A program made the position numbers and the translations under genes. Positions 52,831 through 60,825 of a stretch of 64,000 nucleotides of DNA are shown here, one piece after another. The number at the start of each line of letters is the position of its first letter. The first letter of the stretch is position 1. A model generated the notes under the pieces. It saw nothing but the letters and a program-made list of their open reading frames with translations. It had not been told where the DNA came from and searched no databases. Source of the DNA: Myxococcota bacterium. GTDB lineage: Bacteria > Myxococcota_A > Polyangia > Palsa-1104 > JAEUJZ01. The DNA is taken from positions 1 to 64,000 of the forward strand of contig JANWXW010000014.1 in NCBI GenBank assembly GCA_025057315.1, read 5' to 3'.

Positions 52831-52859
52831 ATCAAACCGCTGTGCGGGGCTGGGGTCAA
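52831..52859 (-). promoter_or_regulatory. Leaderless-type promoter of the acyl-CoA dehydrogenase gene
   Basis: On the minus strand TTGACC (52859-52854) and TTTGAT (52836-52831) are 17 bp apart; the -10 box ends six bases before the ATG at 52824. No ribosome binding site is visible. Confidence 0.6.
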
Positions 52860-52964
52860 CGGCGGCTGCTGCGGGAGCCGGGCCGATGAGCCGGCCCTCG
52901 CCAGGGGAGGCCGGCGCCCCAGCCTCTGGTCGCGGGCGGCTCCTGATCTGCTACCCTGCCCGGG

Positions 52965-53540
52965 ATGCGTTTGGCTGCTGTGCTGCTGCTGCTGGCATGC
53001 GCTGCCCCCGGCGAACCGCCCCCCGACGAATGCCCCTGCGCCCAGGTGGCCGATGCGCGCACGGGGGGCGCCGTGGTGGTTCGCTGGCGGGTGCAGGATG
53101 CACGGGTCGGGCGCCTGTTTGCCCGCAGCCAGTGCTGCTGCGCACCGGAGGAGCTGGACCCAGCCTCCGAGGCGGCCCGGCAGTGCCCGGATTCGGGCTC
53201 ACGCTGCCCCGATGCGCCGGCTTGGCTCATCGAGCAGGTGCGGCTGCGGGTGGTGCCGCTCGGCCCCGGAGCCGGCGTGGGCGGACGGACCGGGCCGTGC
53301 TTCATCTCGGCGCCCTGCATTGATGCCGAGCTGACCACCGACTTCTGCCTGGCGGCCGGGGAGTACGAGCTGCAGCTGGTGGCACCTGTGGCCCGCCTCT
53401 GGCAACCAGGCGGAGCCTCCCTGGCCCGCTTTGTGTTCGATGGGCTGCAGGCGCGCAGCCCCCCCGCGATGCGCCGCCGGGTCGTGCCCGGCCACATCGT
53501 CAACCTGGACGCCATCGTGCTGGGCGTCAACGAGCCCTGA
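52965..53540 (+). CDS. Cys-rich lipoprotein, unknown function
   Basis: The 191-residue protein has a short signal peptide and lipobox LLLAC (residues 8-12). The mature part starts with a Cys/Pro-rich segment (EPPPDECPCAQ) and contains cysteine clusters (SQCCCAPEE, DSGSRCPDAP) followed by a beta-rich region ending in PGHIVNLDAIVLG. A TACCCT box ends seven bases before the ATG. No family was recognised. It is divergent from the acyl-CoA dehydrogenase gene. Confidence 0.8.
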   Translation: MRLAAVLLLLACAAPGEPPPDECPCAQVADARTGGAVVVRWRVQDARVGRLFARSQCCCAPEELDPASEAARQCPDSGSRCPDAPAWLIEQVRLRVVPLGPGAGVGGRTGPCFISAPCIDAELTTDFCLAAGEYELQLVAPVARLWQPGGASLARFVFDGLQARSPPAMRRRVVPGHIVNLDAIVLGVNEP

Positions 53541-53662
53541 GCGATCGGGCCCCAGGACTCCGGGCCAGGGGGCTGTCCTGTCCTCCCGGGGGCGGCCTCG
53601 GGCCGGGGGGCCAGGGACGCTGTCCAGGCAGAAAGGCCTTCGCCTCAAGGGACGCAAGGGAG

Positions 53663-53691
53663 TTGATCGGCGCCTTCCGGACCACTACGTT
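53663..53691 (+). promoter_or_regulatory. Leaderless-type promoter of the rhomboid-like gene
   Basis: TTGATC (53663-53668) and TACGTT (53686-53691) are 17 bp apart and the -10 box ends six bases before the ATG at 53698, with no ribosome binding site. Confidence 0.55.
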
Positions 53692-53697
53692 GTACGC

Positions 53698-54456
53698 ATG
53701 GACCGCGTCCTTGTCCGGCTAGGCGGTCGCTGGACCCCGGGGGTGCGGCTGGTGACCGGCCTGTTTGCCGTCTCGCTGGTGCTGGGCCACGTGCCCGGAC
53801 TGGCCGGCCCTGTCCGCGCCCACCTCGTGCTCGTCCCGTCCCAGGCCCTGGGGCCCCAGCCGTGGCAGCTGCTGACGGGCCCCCTGCTGCTGCTGGGACC
53901 GAGCCCGCTGCTGGGGCTGCTCCAGCTGGTCTTTTTGGGCCTGCTGCTCCACTCCATCGGCAGCGCGTTGGAGCAGCGCCTGGGCACCGGGCGCTTTCTG
54001 CGCCTGTGCGGTGCGGCCTCGCTGCTGGCGGCCGTGGCTGCTGCCGCCGTCGGCCGGCCCTTCGCCTTGCTGCGCGATGTCCCGGTTCACCTCGACGGCG
54101 AGCCGGTGTTTCTGGTGCTGCTGGCGGCCTTCGCCCAACAGATGGGCCACGAGCGGGTTAGCTTCTGGGGCATGGGCCAGCCGGTGTCCGCCCGCGCCCT
54201 GTCGACCTTCTTCCTCGTGCTCATCCTGGGGATGCACTTTGTCCAGGGCCGGTGGCCGGACCTGGCCGCCGGCGTGGCTGCAGCTGCCGTCGGTCTGTCG
54301 GCCGGACCGGGGGGGCCCCGGGCGACCCTGGATGCGCTGCGCAAGCGCCTGCAGAGCTGGCGCCTGCGCCGGGCGCGCCGACGCTACAAGGTGCTCGATG
54401 GGGGGCTTTGGGTTCCGCCCGGCAGGCGGCCGGGCCAGGACCGCTGGGTCAACTAG
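53698..54456 (+). CDS. Rhomboid-like membrane protein lacking the catalytic serine
   Basis: The 252-residue protein has about six membrane segments. The region PQPWQLLTGPLLLLGPSP through GSALEQRLGTGRFLRLCG resembles the N-terminal half of rhomboids (the W-X-L-X-T and L-E-X-X-X-G-X-X-R-F patterns). The GXSG serine motif and the catalytic histidine helix are not found, so it is probably a pseudoprotease or a distant relative. The C-terminal 50 residues are basic and cytosolic in style. The frame extends upstream over the lipoprotein gene, but 53698 follows a promoter directly. Confidence 0.7.
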   Translation: MDRVLVRLGGRWTPGVRLVTGLFAVSLVLGHVPGLAGPVRAHLVLVPSQALGPQPWQLLTGPLLLLGPSPLLGLLQLVFLGLLLHSIGSALEQRLGTGRFLRLCGAASLLAAVAAAAVGRPFALLRDVPVHLDGEPVFLVLLAAFAQQMGHERVSFWGMGQPVSARALSTFFLVLILGMHFVQGRWPDLAAGVAAAAVGLSAGPGGPRATLDALRKRLQSWRLRRARRRYKVLDGGLWVPPGRRPGQDRWVN

Positions 54457-54542
54457 GCCGGCCGGGACCTCGACTGGGGGCCGGCCGGGACCCCAGCGCG
54501 ACCCAGTGCCGGGGGCCCGGGCGCTTGGGCTATGCTGCAGGC

Positions 54543-55361
54543 ATGCAGGCCGTCCGGCTCTTGTATGCACTGCTCCTGTCTGCCTGGGTGGCGCGGGCAG
54601 ACGCCAGCTGCCCCCAGGGGCCTGGGCCCCAGCACCTGCCGCCCTTGCTCGGCCCGGCCGAGGTGAAGCGGAGCGCTCGGCTGATCACCGACTTTGATCT
54701 ATCCCAGGTGGCCAGCGAGCCGGAGGCCGTGGGCACTGGCGGCATCACCACCCAGGACCAGGCGCTGCGCCAGGCGCTGGGCAACTGCAGCGACTCGCCC
54801 ACCGGTGAGCGCGCCGCGCCGGGCGCCCGCTACGACGATCGGCGCACCCGCCTGCGGGTGGAGGTGGTCGGGGTCGAGCCGGCGGGCCGCTCCGGGCGCC
54901 GCTGGGAGGGGGTGCGCTGCAGCTACAGGATCAGCGCCCTGGACGACCCGACCCTGCACGTGACGCTGGGACCGGAACACGTGCCGGCCTTCAACGAGCT
55001 GTCGGGGCTAGAGCGGGAGGGCGGCACGGTCTACGCGACGCTGCAGTTCAATGGCTACGCGCACGAGATCGGCCGTCGGGGCAACCGGGTGCTCGCCCTG
55101 GACCTGTGCGCCCACACGGTGCGCTGGCGGTCCCCCGACCTGTGGTCCAATGCCGCGCTGCTTCTCTACCGCGACTACCTCATCACCGGCTATGGCTTTA
55201 CCCGCGAGCCGGCCCACGTCCGGGTGCTCAACCGCTGGACGGGCGAGCCGGTGCAGGTCCTGCCGCTGCCCAAGGCCCCCAGGGACCTGCGGCTGCAGGG
55301 GGGGAAGCTGTATGTGCGCCTCTACGATGGCTACGCTGCCTTCCCCCTGCGGGTCCCCTAG
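54543..55361 (+). CDS. Secreted protein of unknown function, beta-propeller-like
   Basis: The 272-residue protein begins with a signal peptide (MQAVRLLYALLLSAWVARADA). The mature part has no recognised family; repeated strand patterns such as NRVLALDLCAHTVRWRSPDLW, LNRWTGEPVQVLPLPKAP and GGKLYVRLYDGYAAFPL resemble blades of a propeller. The sequence LRVEVVGVEP to RCSYRISALDD may be a separate small domain. A TATGCT box ends six bases before the ATG. It runs co-directionally 86 bp after the rhomboid-like gene. Confidence 0.75.
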   Translation: MQAVRLLYALLLSAWVARADASCPQGPGPQHLPPLLGPAEVKRSARLITDFDLSQVASEPEAVGTGGITTQDQALRQALGNCSDSPTGERAAPGARYDDRRTRLRVEVVGVEPAGRSGRRWEGVRCSYRISALDDPTLHVTLGPEHVPAFNELSGLEREGGTVYATLQFNGYAHEIGRRGNRVLALDLCAHTVRWRSPDLWSNAALLLYRDYLITGYGFTREPAHVRVLNRWTGEPVQVLPLPKAPRDLRLQGGKLYVRLYDGYAAFPLRVP

Positions 55362-55411
55362 GCCCCGCCCCGGGCTGGCCGGCATCCCAGACGGAAGACC
55401 CCGCCGGCGGG

Positions 55412-56428
55412 CTACTTCGTCAGCTGCCGCGTAAACTCGACCGTGCCGGCCGCATCGAGGAACTCGGCGGTCAGGGTGCGGCCCTGGATGCGCACATAGA
55501 GGAAGCCCAGCGTGCTGGCCTGGAAGCGCGAGGCGTTGCGCCCCGGCAGATCGGTCGTGCTCGCCCCGGCGCCGGACACCACCAGCTCGGTGCCCCGGCA
55601 GGTGGGCACCAGCCACTGGCGGCTGTGGTCGTGGCCTGACAGGTACAGGTCCACCTGGCCGCAGATGACCTGCTCCATGAACTCTTTGACTCCCTGGCCG
55701 TTGGCAATGGGGATAAAGGGCACGTTGTCGTAAGAGCCAGCATTGCCGTGCCGGCCATTGGACAGGTAGGGGTGGTGGCCGAAGGCGATCTTCCAGGTCG
55801 CCGTGGAGGCAGCGAGCCAGCCGCGCACGTCTTTTTTCTGTTGCTCTGCCAGCCCCCACATCTGCAGGTTCGTGTCCAGCGCGAAGAAGGCCACGTGCTT
55901 GTCGACAAAGTGATAGTGCGCCGCCGGCATGCGCCACTTGGTGGACCGCCGGGTGTACTCCACCTGATAGGCGCCCTTGCCGAACTCCGAACCGGCCCCC
56001 TCGGCGCCGTAGTCGTGATTGCCCAGCACCACATAGAAGGGGAAGGACAGCATCGCATACGGCTCTTCGAACTTGGTGCGGAACTGGTCGTCGTCGGCCG
56101 AGCGGACGCCACTGTTGTAAATATTGTCGCCCAACAGCAGCGCGAAGTCGCAGCCGCTCAGCTCGCACTTGCGCCGGATCGCCGCGGCCACGTCCCGCTG
56201 GCCTTGGTTGCCTTTGCCGGTGTCGCCCAGCGCCACAAAGCGCACCACCGGCTCGGCCGGTGCCAGGTCCGATCCGGGCGTGGGGGCGCGCAGATCGGGC
56301 CGCGGGTCCTCGCCGGGCGGGACCGGGGCAGCCAGGTCGGGCGGGTCCAACCCAGGGCCTGGCGGCGGGGGAACACAGGCGGGGCTCAGGGCGAGCAGGG
56401 CAAGCAGGGCCGTGTGAGCAGGGCGCAT
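55412..56428 (-). CDS. Lipoprotein metallophosphoesterase, purple acid phosphatase-like
   Basis: The 338-residue protein has a lipoprotein signal ending in LALSPAC and a Pro-rich linker with PDLAAP and PDLRAP. The calcineurin-type phosphoesterase domain shows all metal motifs: VALGDTGKG, LLGDNIYNSG, VLGNHDYG, FGHHPYLSNG and LSGHDHSRQW, in the order typical of small tartrate-resistant acid phosphatases. It should act on phosphomonoesters in the periplasm or at the surface. A GGAGG box seven bases upstream supports 56428; the frame running far upstream is a shadow of the nucleotidase gene. Confidence 0.92.
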   Translation of the reverse strand: MRPAHTALLALLALSPACVPPPPGPGLDPPDLAAPVPPGEDPRPDLRAPTPGSDLAPAEPVVRFVALGDTGKGNQGQRDVAAAIRRKCELSGCDFALLLGDNIYNSGVRSADDDQFRTKFEEPYAMLSFPFYVVLGNHDYGAEGAGSEFGKGAYQVEYTRRSTKWRMPAAHYHFVDKHVAFFALDTNLQMWGLAEQQKKDVRGWLAASTATWKIAFGHHPYLSNGRHGNAGSYDNVPFIPIANGQGVKEFMEQVICGQVDLYLSGHDHSRQWLVPTCRGTELVVSGAGASTTDLPGRNASRFQASTLGFLYVRIQGRTLTAEFLDAAGTVEFTRQLTK

Positions 56429-56716
56429 GGCAACACCTCCGGGTCCAGGCGGAAAGGTCCACTCCACCTGCCCCTCCAGGGGGGCAGGCGCCAGCGTAGC
56501 ATCCCTGCAGCAGGCCGGGGACAGATTGTTGCACGGGCGTGTGGCACGGGCGCCAGGTGCGTGGGGCCGCCCTGACGGGGTCGTCCGCGCGGACCCTGGC
56601 TCTGGGGCAACGGCTCGGGCTGTCGCCGCTTGGTTTCCCCCTGGCCCGGGCTGCCGCTCTGGGAGGGCCGGCTGTTCTGTCCCGCCTTGCGGGGCCGCGC
56701 TATACTCGTCTTTCTC

Positions 56717-58300
56717 ATGTCCGCGCGCGAGCCTGTTGCGTCTTCGGGGCCGACCGCGGCTGCGGACGCGCCCCATCTGCGGCTGCTGCAGCTCCTGGGG
56801 CGGGCAGTGCAGCAGCTTGACCCGGTGCGCCACCGCCGCGTGTTTGTCAACCGCACGCTGCGCATGGATCGCATCGAGATCATCGGCTTCGATATGGACT
56901 ACACGCTGGCCATCTACAACCAGCCGCGCATCGAAGCGCTGTCGGTGGCCTGCACCCTGCGCAAGATGGTCAACGAGCGGGGCTACCCGCAGGAGATCCT
57001 GGGCCTGCACTACGATCCGCAGTTTGCCATCCGCGGCCTGGTGGTAGACCGCCACCACGGCAACATCCTCAAGATGGACCGCTACGGCTACGTCGGCCGC
57101 TGCTACCACGGCGCGCGCCTGCTGGATCGCGAGGAGCGCGGTCGGCTCTATCGCGATCAGCGCGTTCGGCTCTCCCAGCCGCGCTATGCCTGGATCGACA
57201 CCCTGTTTGCTCTGCCCGAGGCCGTGTTGTATGCGCGCAACGTCGAGATCCTCGACCGCGAGCTGGACCGCACCGGCGCCAGCGCCGAGGAGCGCATGCG
57301 GCGCTACGATCGCCTCTGGACCGACATCCGCGAGTGCATCGACGAGGCGCACCACGACGAGTCGATCAAGCGCGTCATCAAGGCCAACCTGAGCGACTAC
57401 CTGGAGAAAGACCCCGACCTGGCCCCCACGCTGCACCGCTTTCGCTCGGCAGGGCGCAGGCTGTTTCTGCTGACCAACAGCGGCCTGGACTACACCGACC
57501 GGGTGATGTCCTACCTGCTGGACGGGGAGCTGCCCGCCTACCCGAGCTGGCGCAGCTACTTTGATGTCATCGTGGTGGAGGCGCGCAAGCCGCAGTTTTT
57601 CACCGAGCGGGCACCGCTGTACGAGCTGGACGCCCAGGGCCGCCCGCGCAGCGAGGTGCCACCCGAGGGGCCGCTGCTGCGCTCGCGCATCTATCAAGGC
57701 GGCAATGTTCAGGACTTCCAGGTGCAGATCGGCGGTCGTGGGGACCGCATCCTGTATGTCGGCGACCACATCTATGGCGACATGCTGCGGGCCAAGAAGT
57801 CCTCGGTGTGGCGAACGGCGATGATCATCCAGGAACTGGAGGACGAGCTGACGCGGCAGGCGCGCGTGCAGGACCAGCTGCAGTGGCTGGAGGCGCTGGA
57901 GCGGCGGCGCACGCGCATCGAGTCCGAGCTGTCCTTTCAGCAGCTGCTGCTCCGGCAGCTGGCCCGGGGCGGGCTGGCCCTGCCGCAGACCCAGCTGGAG
58001 GTGACCCCGGATGTGATCGAGGCGGCGATGGCCGAGATCCGGCGGCGCATCGAGGCGCTGCGCGCCGCCCACCGCAGCACCGTCGAGCAGGCCGAGGCGC
58101 GCGAGCGGGAGATCGACCGCACCTTCAACCCCTACTGGGGCCCGCTCTTCAAAGAAGGCACGGAAAACTCGCGCTTTGGCGATCAAGTAGAGGACTATGC
58201 CTGCCTGTACACCAGCCGCGTGTCCAACTTCCTGGCCTACTCGCCGCTGCAGCACTTTCGTTCGCCCCGCGACCACCTGCCGCACGAGCGCGTCTACTAG
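56717..58300 (+). CDS. HAD-superfamily IG 5'-nucleotidase
   Basis: The 527-residue protein belongs to the cN-II-like HAD subfamily. The nucleophile motif is IIGFDMDYTLAIY (about residue 60), motif II lies in LFLLTNSGLDYTD, and the C-terminal acidic motif in ILYVGDHIYGDML. After residue 370 a long coiled-coil-forming segment with EDELTRQARVQDQLQWLEAL is inserted before the closing NPYWGPLFKEG. A TATACT box (56701-56706) ends ten bases before the ATG. Purine nucleotide dephosphorylation is likely; the exact substrate is not determined. Confidence 0.9.
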   Translation: MSAREPVASSGPTAAADAPHLRLLQLLGRAVQQLDPVRHRRVFVNRTLRMDRIEIIGFDMDYTLAIYNQPRIEALSVACTLRKMVNERGYPQEILGLHYDPQFAIRGLVVDRHHGNILKMDRYGYVGRCYHGARLLDREERGRLYRDQRVRLSQPRYAWIDTLFALPEAVLYARNVEILDRELDRTGASAEERMRRYDRLWTDIRECIDEAHHDESIKRVIKANLSDYLEKDPDLAPTLHRFRSAGRRLFLLTNSGLDYTDRVMSYLLDGELPAYPSWRSYFDVIVVEARKPQFFTERAPLYELDAQGRPRSEVPPEGPLLRSRIYQGGNVQDFQVQIGGRGDRILYVGDHIYGDMLRAKKSSVWRTAMIIQELEDELTRQARVQDQLQWLEALERRRTRIESELSFQQLLLRQLARGGLALPQTQLEVTPDVIEAAMAEIRRRIEALRAAHRSTVEQAEAREREIDRTFNPYWGPLFKEGTENSRFGDQVEDYACLYTSRVSNFLAYSPLQHFRSPRDHLPHERVY

Positions 58301-58320
58301 CGCTGGGGCTGGGGGCGGGG

Positions 58321-58992
58321 CTAGCGGTCGCGTTCGCGCCGATCGGCCTCTTTGGCGGCCCTGCGCGCCTCGGCCTCGGCGATCGCGGCGGCGCCCTCCT
58401 GCAGCACCTGCCGCGAGGTGAGCGAGCGCTCGATCAGCAGCTCGCGCAGGGCGCGGTCGCGCTCGCGCATGGCCTGGGACCTGGCCTCTAGCCGTTGCCG
58501 CTCCGGGTCGCCGGGCGGCAGGGCGTCCAGCCGCGCCTGGGTGGCGCGCAGCAGGCGTCGTGCCATGCGCAGCCCCTTGCGCTGCACCAGGGCCAGGCTG
58601 TCGCCTAGCCCCTCCTGCAGCAGGGCGGCTGCGGCGCGGACCCGGGCCAGCGCGCGCAGCTGCGCCGTGCGCCCCAGCAGGGCCTCCGGCTTTACGCCGC
58701 TCTGCTCCCGGACCGCACGGACCGCCGGGTGATCCCCACCCAGGGCCTCGCCCATGCGGTGGGCCTTGGACACCGCGCGCAGGTCGTAGTGCACCTGCAG
58801 GGTCGTCGGTCCGGTCAGATCCGGCCCGCCCAGGCGGCCGCGCAGCGGGGCCAGCTCATCGGCCGCGGCGCGCACCTGGGCCGGGGAGGCAGACAGCGGC
58901 GCCAGACCGGGGCCTGGGAAGGCCACCGGCTCCAGACCGGACCGCCGCAGCACCGGGCCTGTGCCGCGCAGGGTCTTCTTTTTGGTCGGCAT
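58321..58992 (-). CDS. Unrecognised helical protein, third gene of an orphan cassette
   Basis: The 223-residue sequence matched no family I know. It begins with a basic MPTKKKTLRGTGPVLRRSG, then a Gly/Pro-rich section, and from residue 75 is almost entirely helical with strong coiled-coil character (ALARVRAAAALLQEGLGDSL, RLEARSQAMRERDRALREL), ending in a charged tail. A GAGGAG box lies about nine bases before the ATG. It follows the 207-residue gene by 12 bp and converges on the nucleotidase gene. Confidence 0.75.
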   Translation of the reverse strand: MPTKKKTLRGTGPVLRRSGLEPVAFPGPGLAPLSASPAQVRAAADELAPLRGRLGGPDLTGPTTLQVHYDLRAVSKAHRMGEALGGDHPAVRAVREQSGVKPEALLGRTAQLRALARVRAAAALLQEGLGDSLALVQRKGLRMARRLLRATQARLDALPPGDPERQRLEARSQAMRERDRALRELLIERSLTSRQVLQEGAAAIAEAEARRAAKEADRRERDR

Positions 58993-59004
58993 CGTGTTGG
59001 CTCC

Positions 59005-59628
59005 TCAGTCCTGTGGGGGCACGGGGGCCCCCGCGGCGTCCAGCTCCCGCTCGATGCGGGCCACCTGCTCCGCCGTGCGCGCCTGCCAGCGACCCAGCCG
59101 CTGCCGCCACCGCCGGGCCGAGGCCGCCGCTTGCTCCTGCTCGGCATCGATGCGGGCAAAGCGGTAGCGCAGCACATCCTGGTGCGCGGGCGACAGGGCC
59201 CCCGGCAGCAGCAACGCATCCACCGCGGCAGCGACCCGATCCAGATCGCGGCTCAGAGCCGCCAGCAGCACCGCCTCGCAGGCCTCGGCCTGCTGCACCA
59301 CCGGGACCACCGCCTGACGCGCATCCTCGTAGGCCAGCAGGGCCGCGATCATCGCCTCCCAAGCCGAGGCCGAATCGCCTGCCTGGGCGGCCAGCGCGGG
59401 CATCTCGCGCGCCAGCGCCGCGCACTCAAGGAGCAGGGCCGTGGCCTCGGGCAGGGTGGTCACCCCCAGCTGCGCACGCAGCTCCGGCGACAGGCGCACC
59501 GGCGTCATCCGGTCGCCCAGGCGAAACAGCTCCTCCTCCATCTGGCGTAGCTCCGGCTCGGCCGGGATGCGCTCGGCCCCCAGCGCCGGCGTCGGGTCCA
59601 GACCCTCGAAGTAGTCGATCGGGTTCAT
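59005..59628 (-). CDS. Unrecognised helical protein, second gene of an orphan cassette
   Basis: The 207-residue protein begins MNPIDYFEGLDPTPALGAE and is predicted all-helical, rich in Ala, Leu, Arg and Glu (LPEATALLLECAALAREM, DLDRVAAAVDALLLPGALS, WQARTAEQVARIERELDAAG). No catalytic motif or membrane segment is visible. Its N-terminal coding region overlaps the preceding gene's open frame by about 200 bases, which is unusual. It is followed 12 bp later by the 223-residue gene, so the two are co-transcribed. Confidence 0.75.
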   Translation of the reverse strand: MNPIDYFEGLDPTPALGAERIPAEPELRQMEEELFRLGDRMTPVRLSPELRAQLGVTTLPEATALLLECAALAREMPALAAQAGDSASAWEAMIAALLAYEDARQAVVPVVQQAEACEAVLLAALSRDLDRVAAAVDALLLPGALSPAHQDVLRYRFARIDAEQEQAAASARRWRQRLGRWQARTAEQVARIERELDAAGAPVPPQD

Positions 59629-60373
59629 CTGGACAAGACCTGGGGGCGGCTGGAGCCAGATGCAAGGCCTGGGCAGCCTCTCCGGCCTGGACCGCCTGCG
59701 GCCCGCCGGCCGCACCGGGACGGCCCGGACCCGCAGGACGATGATCCTCCGGAGGATCCCGGGGCGGCGGGGGGGAATCGCCCGGCGGGTGGGGGGCGCC
59801 GATGCCCGCAGACAGGACCTCCAGCAGGGTGCGGCCCTGGGCCTGGCGGTAGGCGGCCAGGGCCCGTGCCTGGGGCGAGGGCCCGGGGCGGGTCGGCTCG
59901 GCGGCCTGGGCGCGCCGCTGCCGGGCCACGCGGCGGATGTGCCGGGCGCGGGCGGCCAGGATCTCCTCTGCCGGCGCCAGGGCGGCCACGATCCGGTGGG
60001 CAGACCACGGCGCGCCGGGCGGCGGCGCGGCGGCGCGGACCCGGCGCACAACCTCCATGGCGTCCTGCACCGCGCAGCCGCGCTCCTGCAGGTGCAGCGC
60101 GAAGGCGCGCCGGGCCAGCTCGGCCAGGGCCCCGTGCAGGGCCAGATACCCCTCGGACCGGTCCAGGCGGGCGCGCAGCTCCTCGGCCGGAACCGGCGAC
60201 AGCTCAGGGAAGTCCTGCACCGCATCGGCCACAAGGCGGACAAACGAGTCGTCTCCGGCAAACAGGTGTCCGCCACACACCATGCGCTCGCCCGGACCCA
60301 CGGCATGGCGGGGCAGGGGAGCCAGGGCCACAGCGAGGCGATCGACCAGTTGGAACAGGGAGGCAGGGCGCAC
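59426..60373 (-). CDS. Unrecognised protein, first gene of an orphan cassette; 3' end uncertain
   Basis: From a GTG at 60373 the frame encodes a protein-like region, GPGERMVCGGHLFAGDDSFVRLVADAVQDFPELSPV and RLDRSEGYLALHGALAELARRAFALHLQER, then an Arg-rich and Pro-rich part. An ATG at 60283 is an alternative start. No stop occurs in frame until 59426, so the open frame overlaps the next gene by 203 bases; codon third positions look coding until about 59640 and less so after. Either a real long overlap or an undetected indel is present. No family was recognised. Confidence 0.55.
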   Translation of the reverse strand: MRPASLFQLVDRLAVALAPLPRHAVGPGERMVCGGHLFAGDDSFVRLVADAVQDFPELSPVPAEELRARLDRSEGYLALHGALAELARRAFALHLQERGCAVQDAMEVVRRVRAAAPPPGAPWSAHRIVAALAPAEEILAARARHIRRVARQRRAQAAEPTRPGPSPQARALAAYRQAQGRTLLEVLSAGIGAPHPPGDSPPPPRDPPEDHRPAGPGRPGAAGGPQAVQAGEAAQALHLAPAAPRSCPDEPDRLLRGSGPDAGAGGRAHPGRAGATPDGGGAVSPGRPDDAGAPVAGAACAAGGDHPARGHGPAP

Positions 60374-60825
60374 GGCCAGGACATCGGCGGCTCCAGGGCC
60401 CGGCTGCAGGGGGGCGAGCGCCCGGCGCGGGCGGTGGGTCCGCCTCGCCCGCGCACCGGGGTGGCGCGCCCCTGACCCCGGTGCGGGCCAGCCCGTGCAC
60501 CCCGCCCCCCCGGGGTGTTCAGCCCGATGCCCAGGCCGGATCGCCCGCAGGGACGGGGTGCGCAGCCCGTAGCTCCGGCCTGGCCAGCCCGGACCTTGGG
60601 CCCCGGTGCCACGGCCAGAACAGGGCCGCTGGGTCGCCCATCCGCTCTGCTGCGGGCCGCACGGCGGCCCCCCACCCCGATGGGGCTGCGCGCCGGGGCC
60701 GCACACAGACCCGGTCGATCCGGCCGCCGGACCAGGCCGGCAGCGGCCCCCGGCTTGGCACCAGCAGGACCGCGCCGGGCCCGCTCCCCGGCGCGCCCCC
60801 CGCGGGGGCAGTCCTGCAGGCCGCC
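60374..60825. other. 452-bp gap with an 11-bp inverted repeat upstream of the orphan cassette
   Basis: No gene is supported here; the open frames are GC-driven. The notable element is CGCACCGGGGT (60452-60462) facing ACCCCGGTGCG (60475-60485), a perfect 11-bp inverted repeat with a 12-base spacer, about 80 bp before the first cassette gene. It could be an operator or, as RNA, a stable hairpin ending the kefB-type transcript. Confidence 0.55.

Noticed and set aside
56429..58285. Long upstream extension of the metallophosphoesterase frame on the minus strand
   Set aside because: It is antisense to the HAD nucleotidase; the lipoprotein signal peptide and GGAGG box place the true start at 56428.
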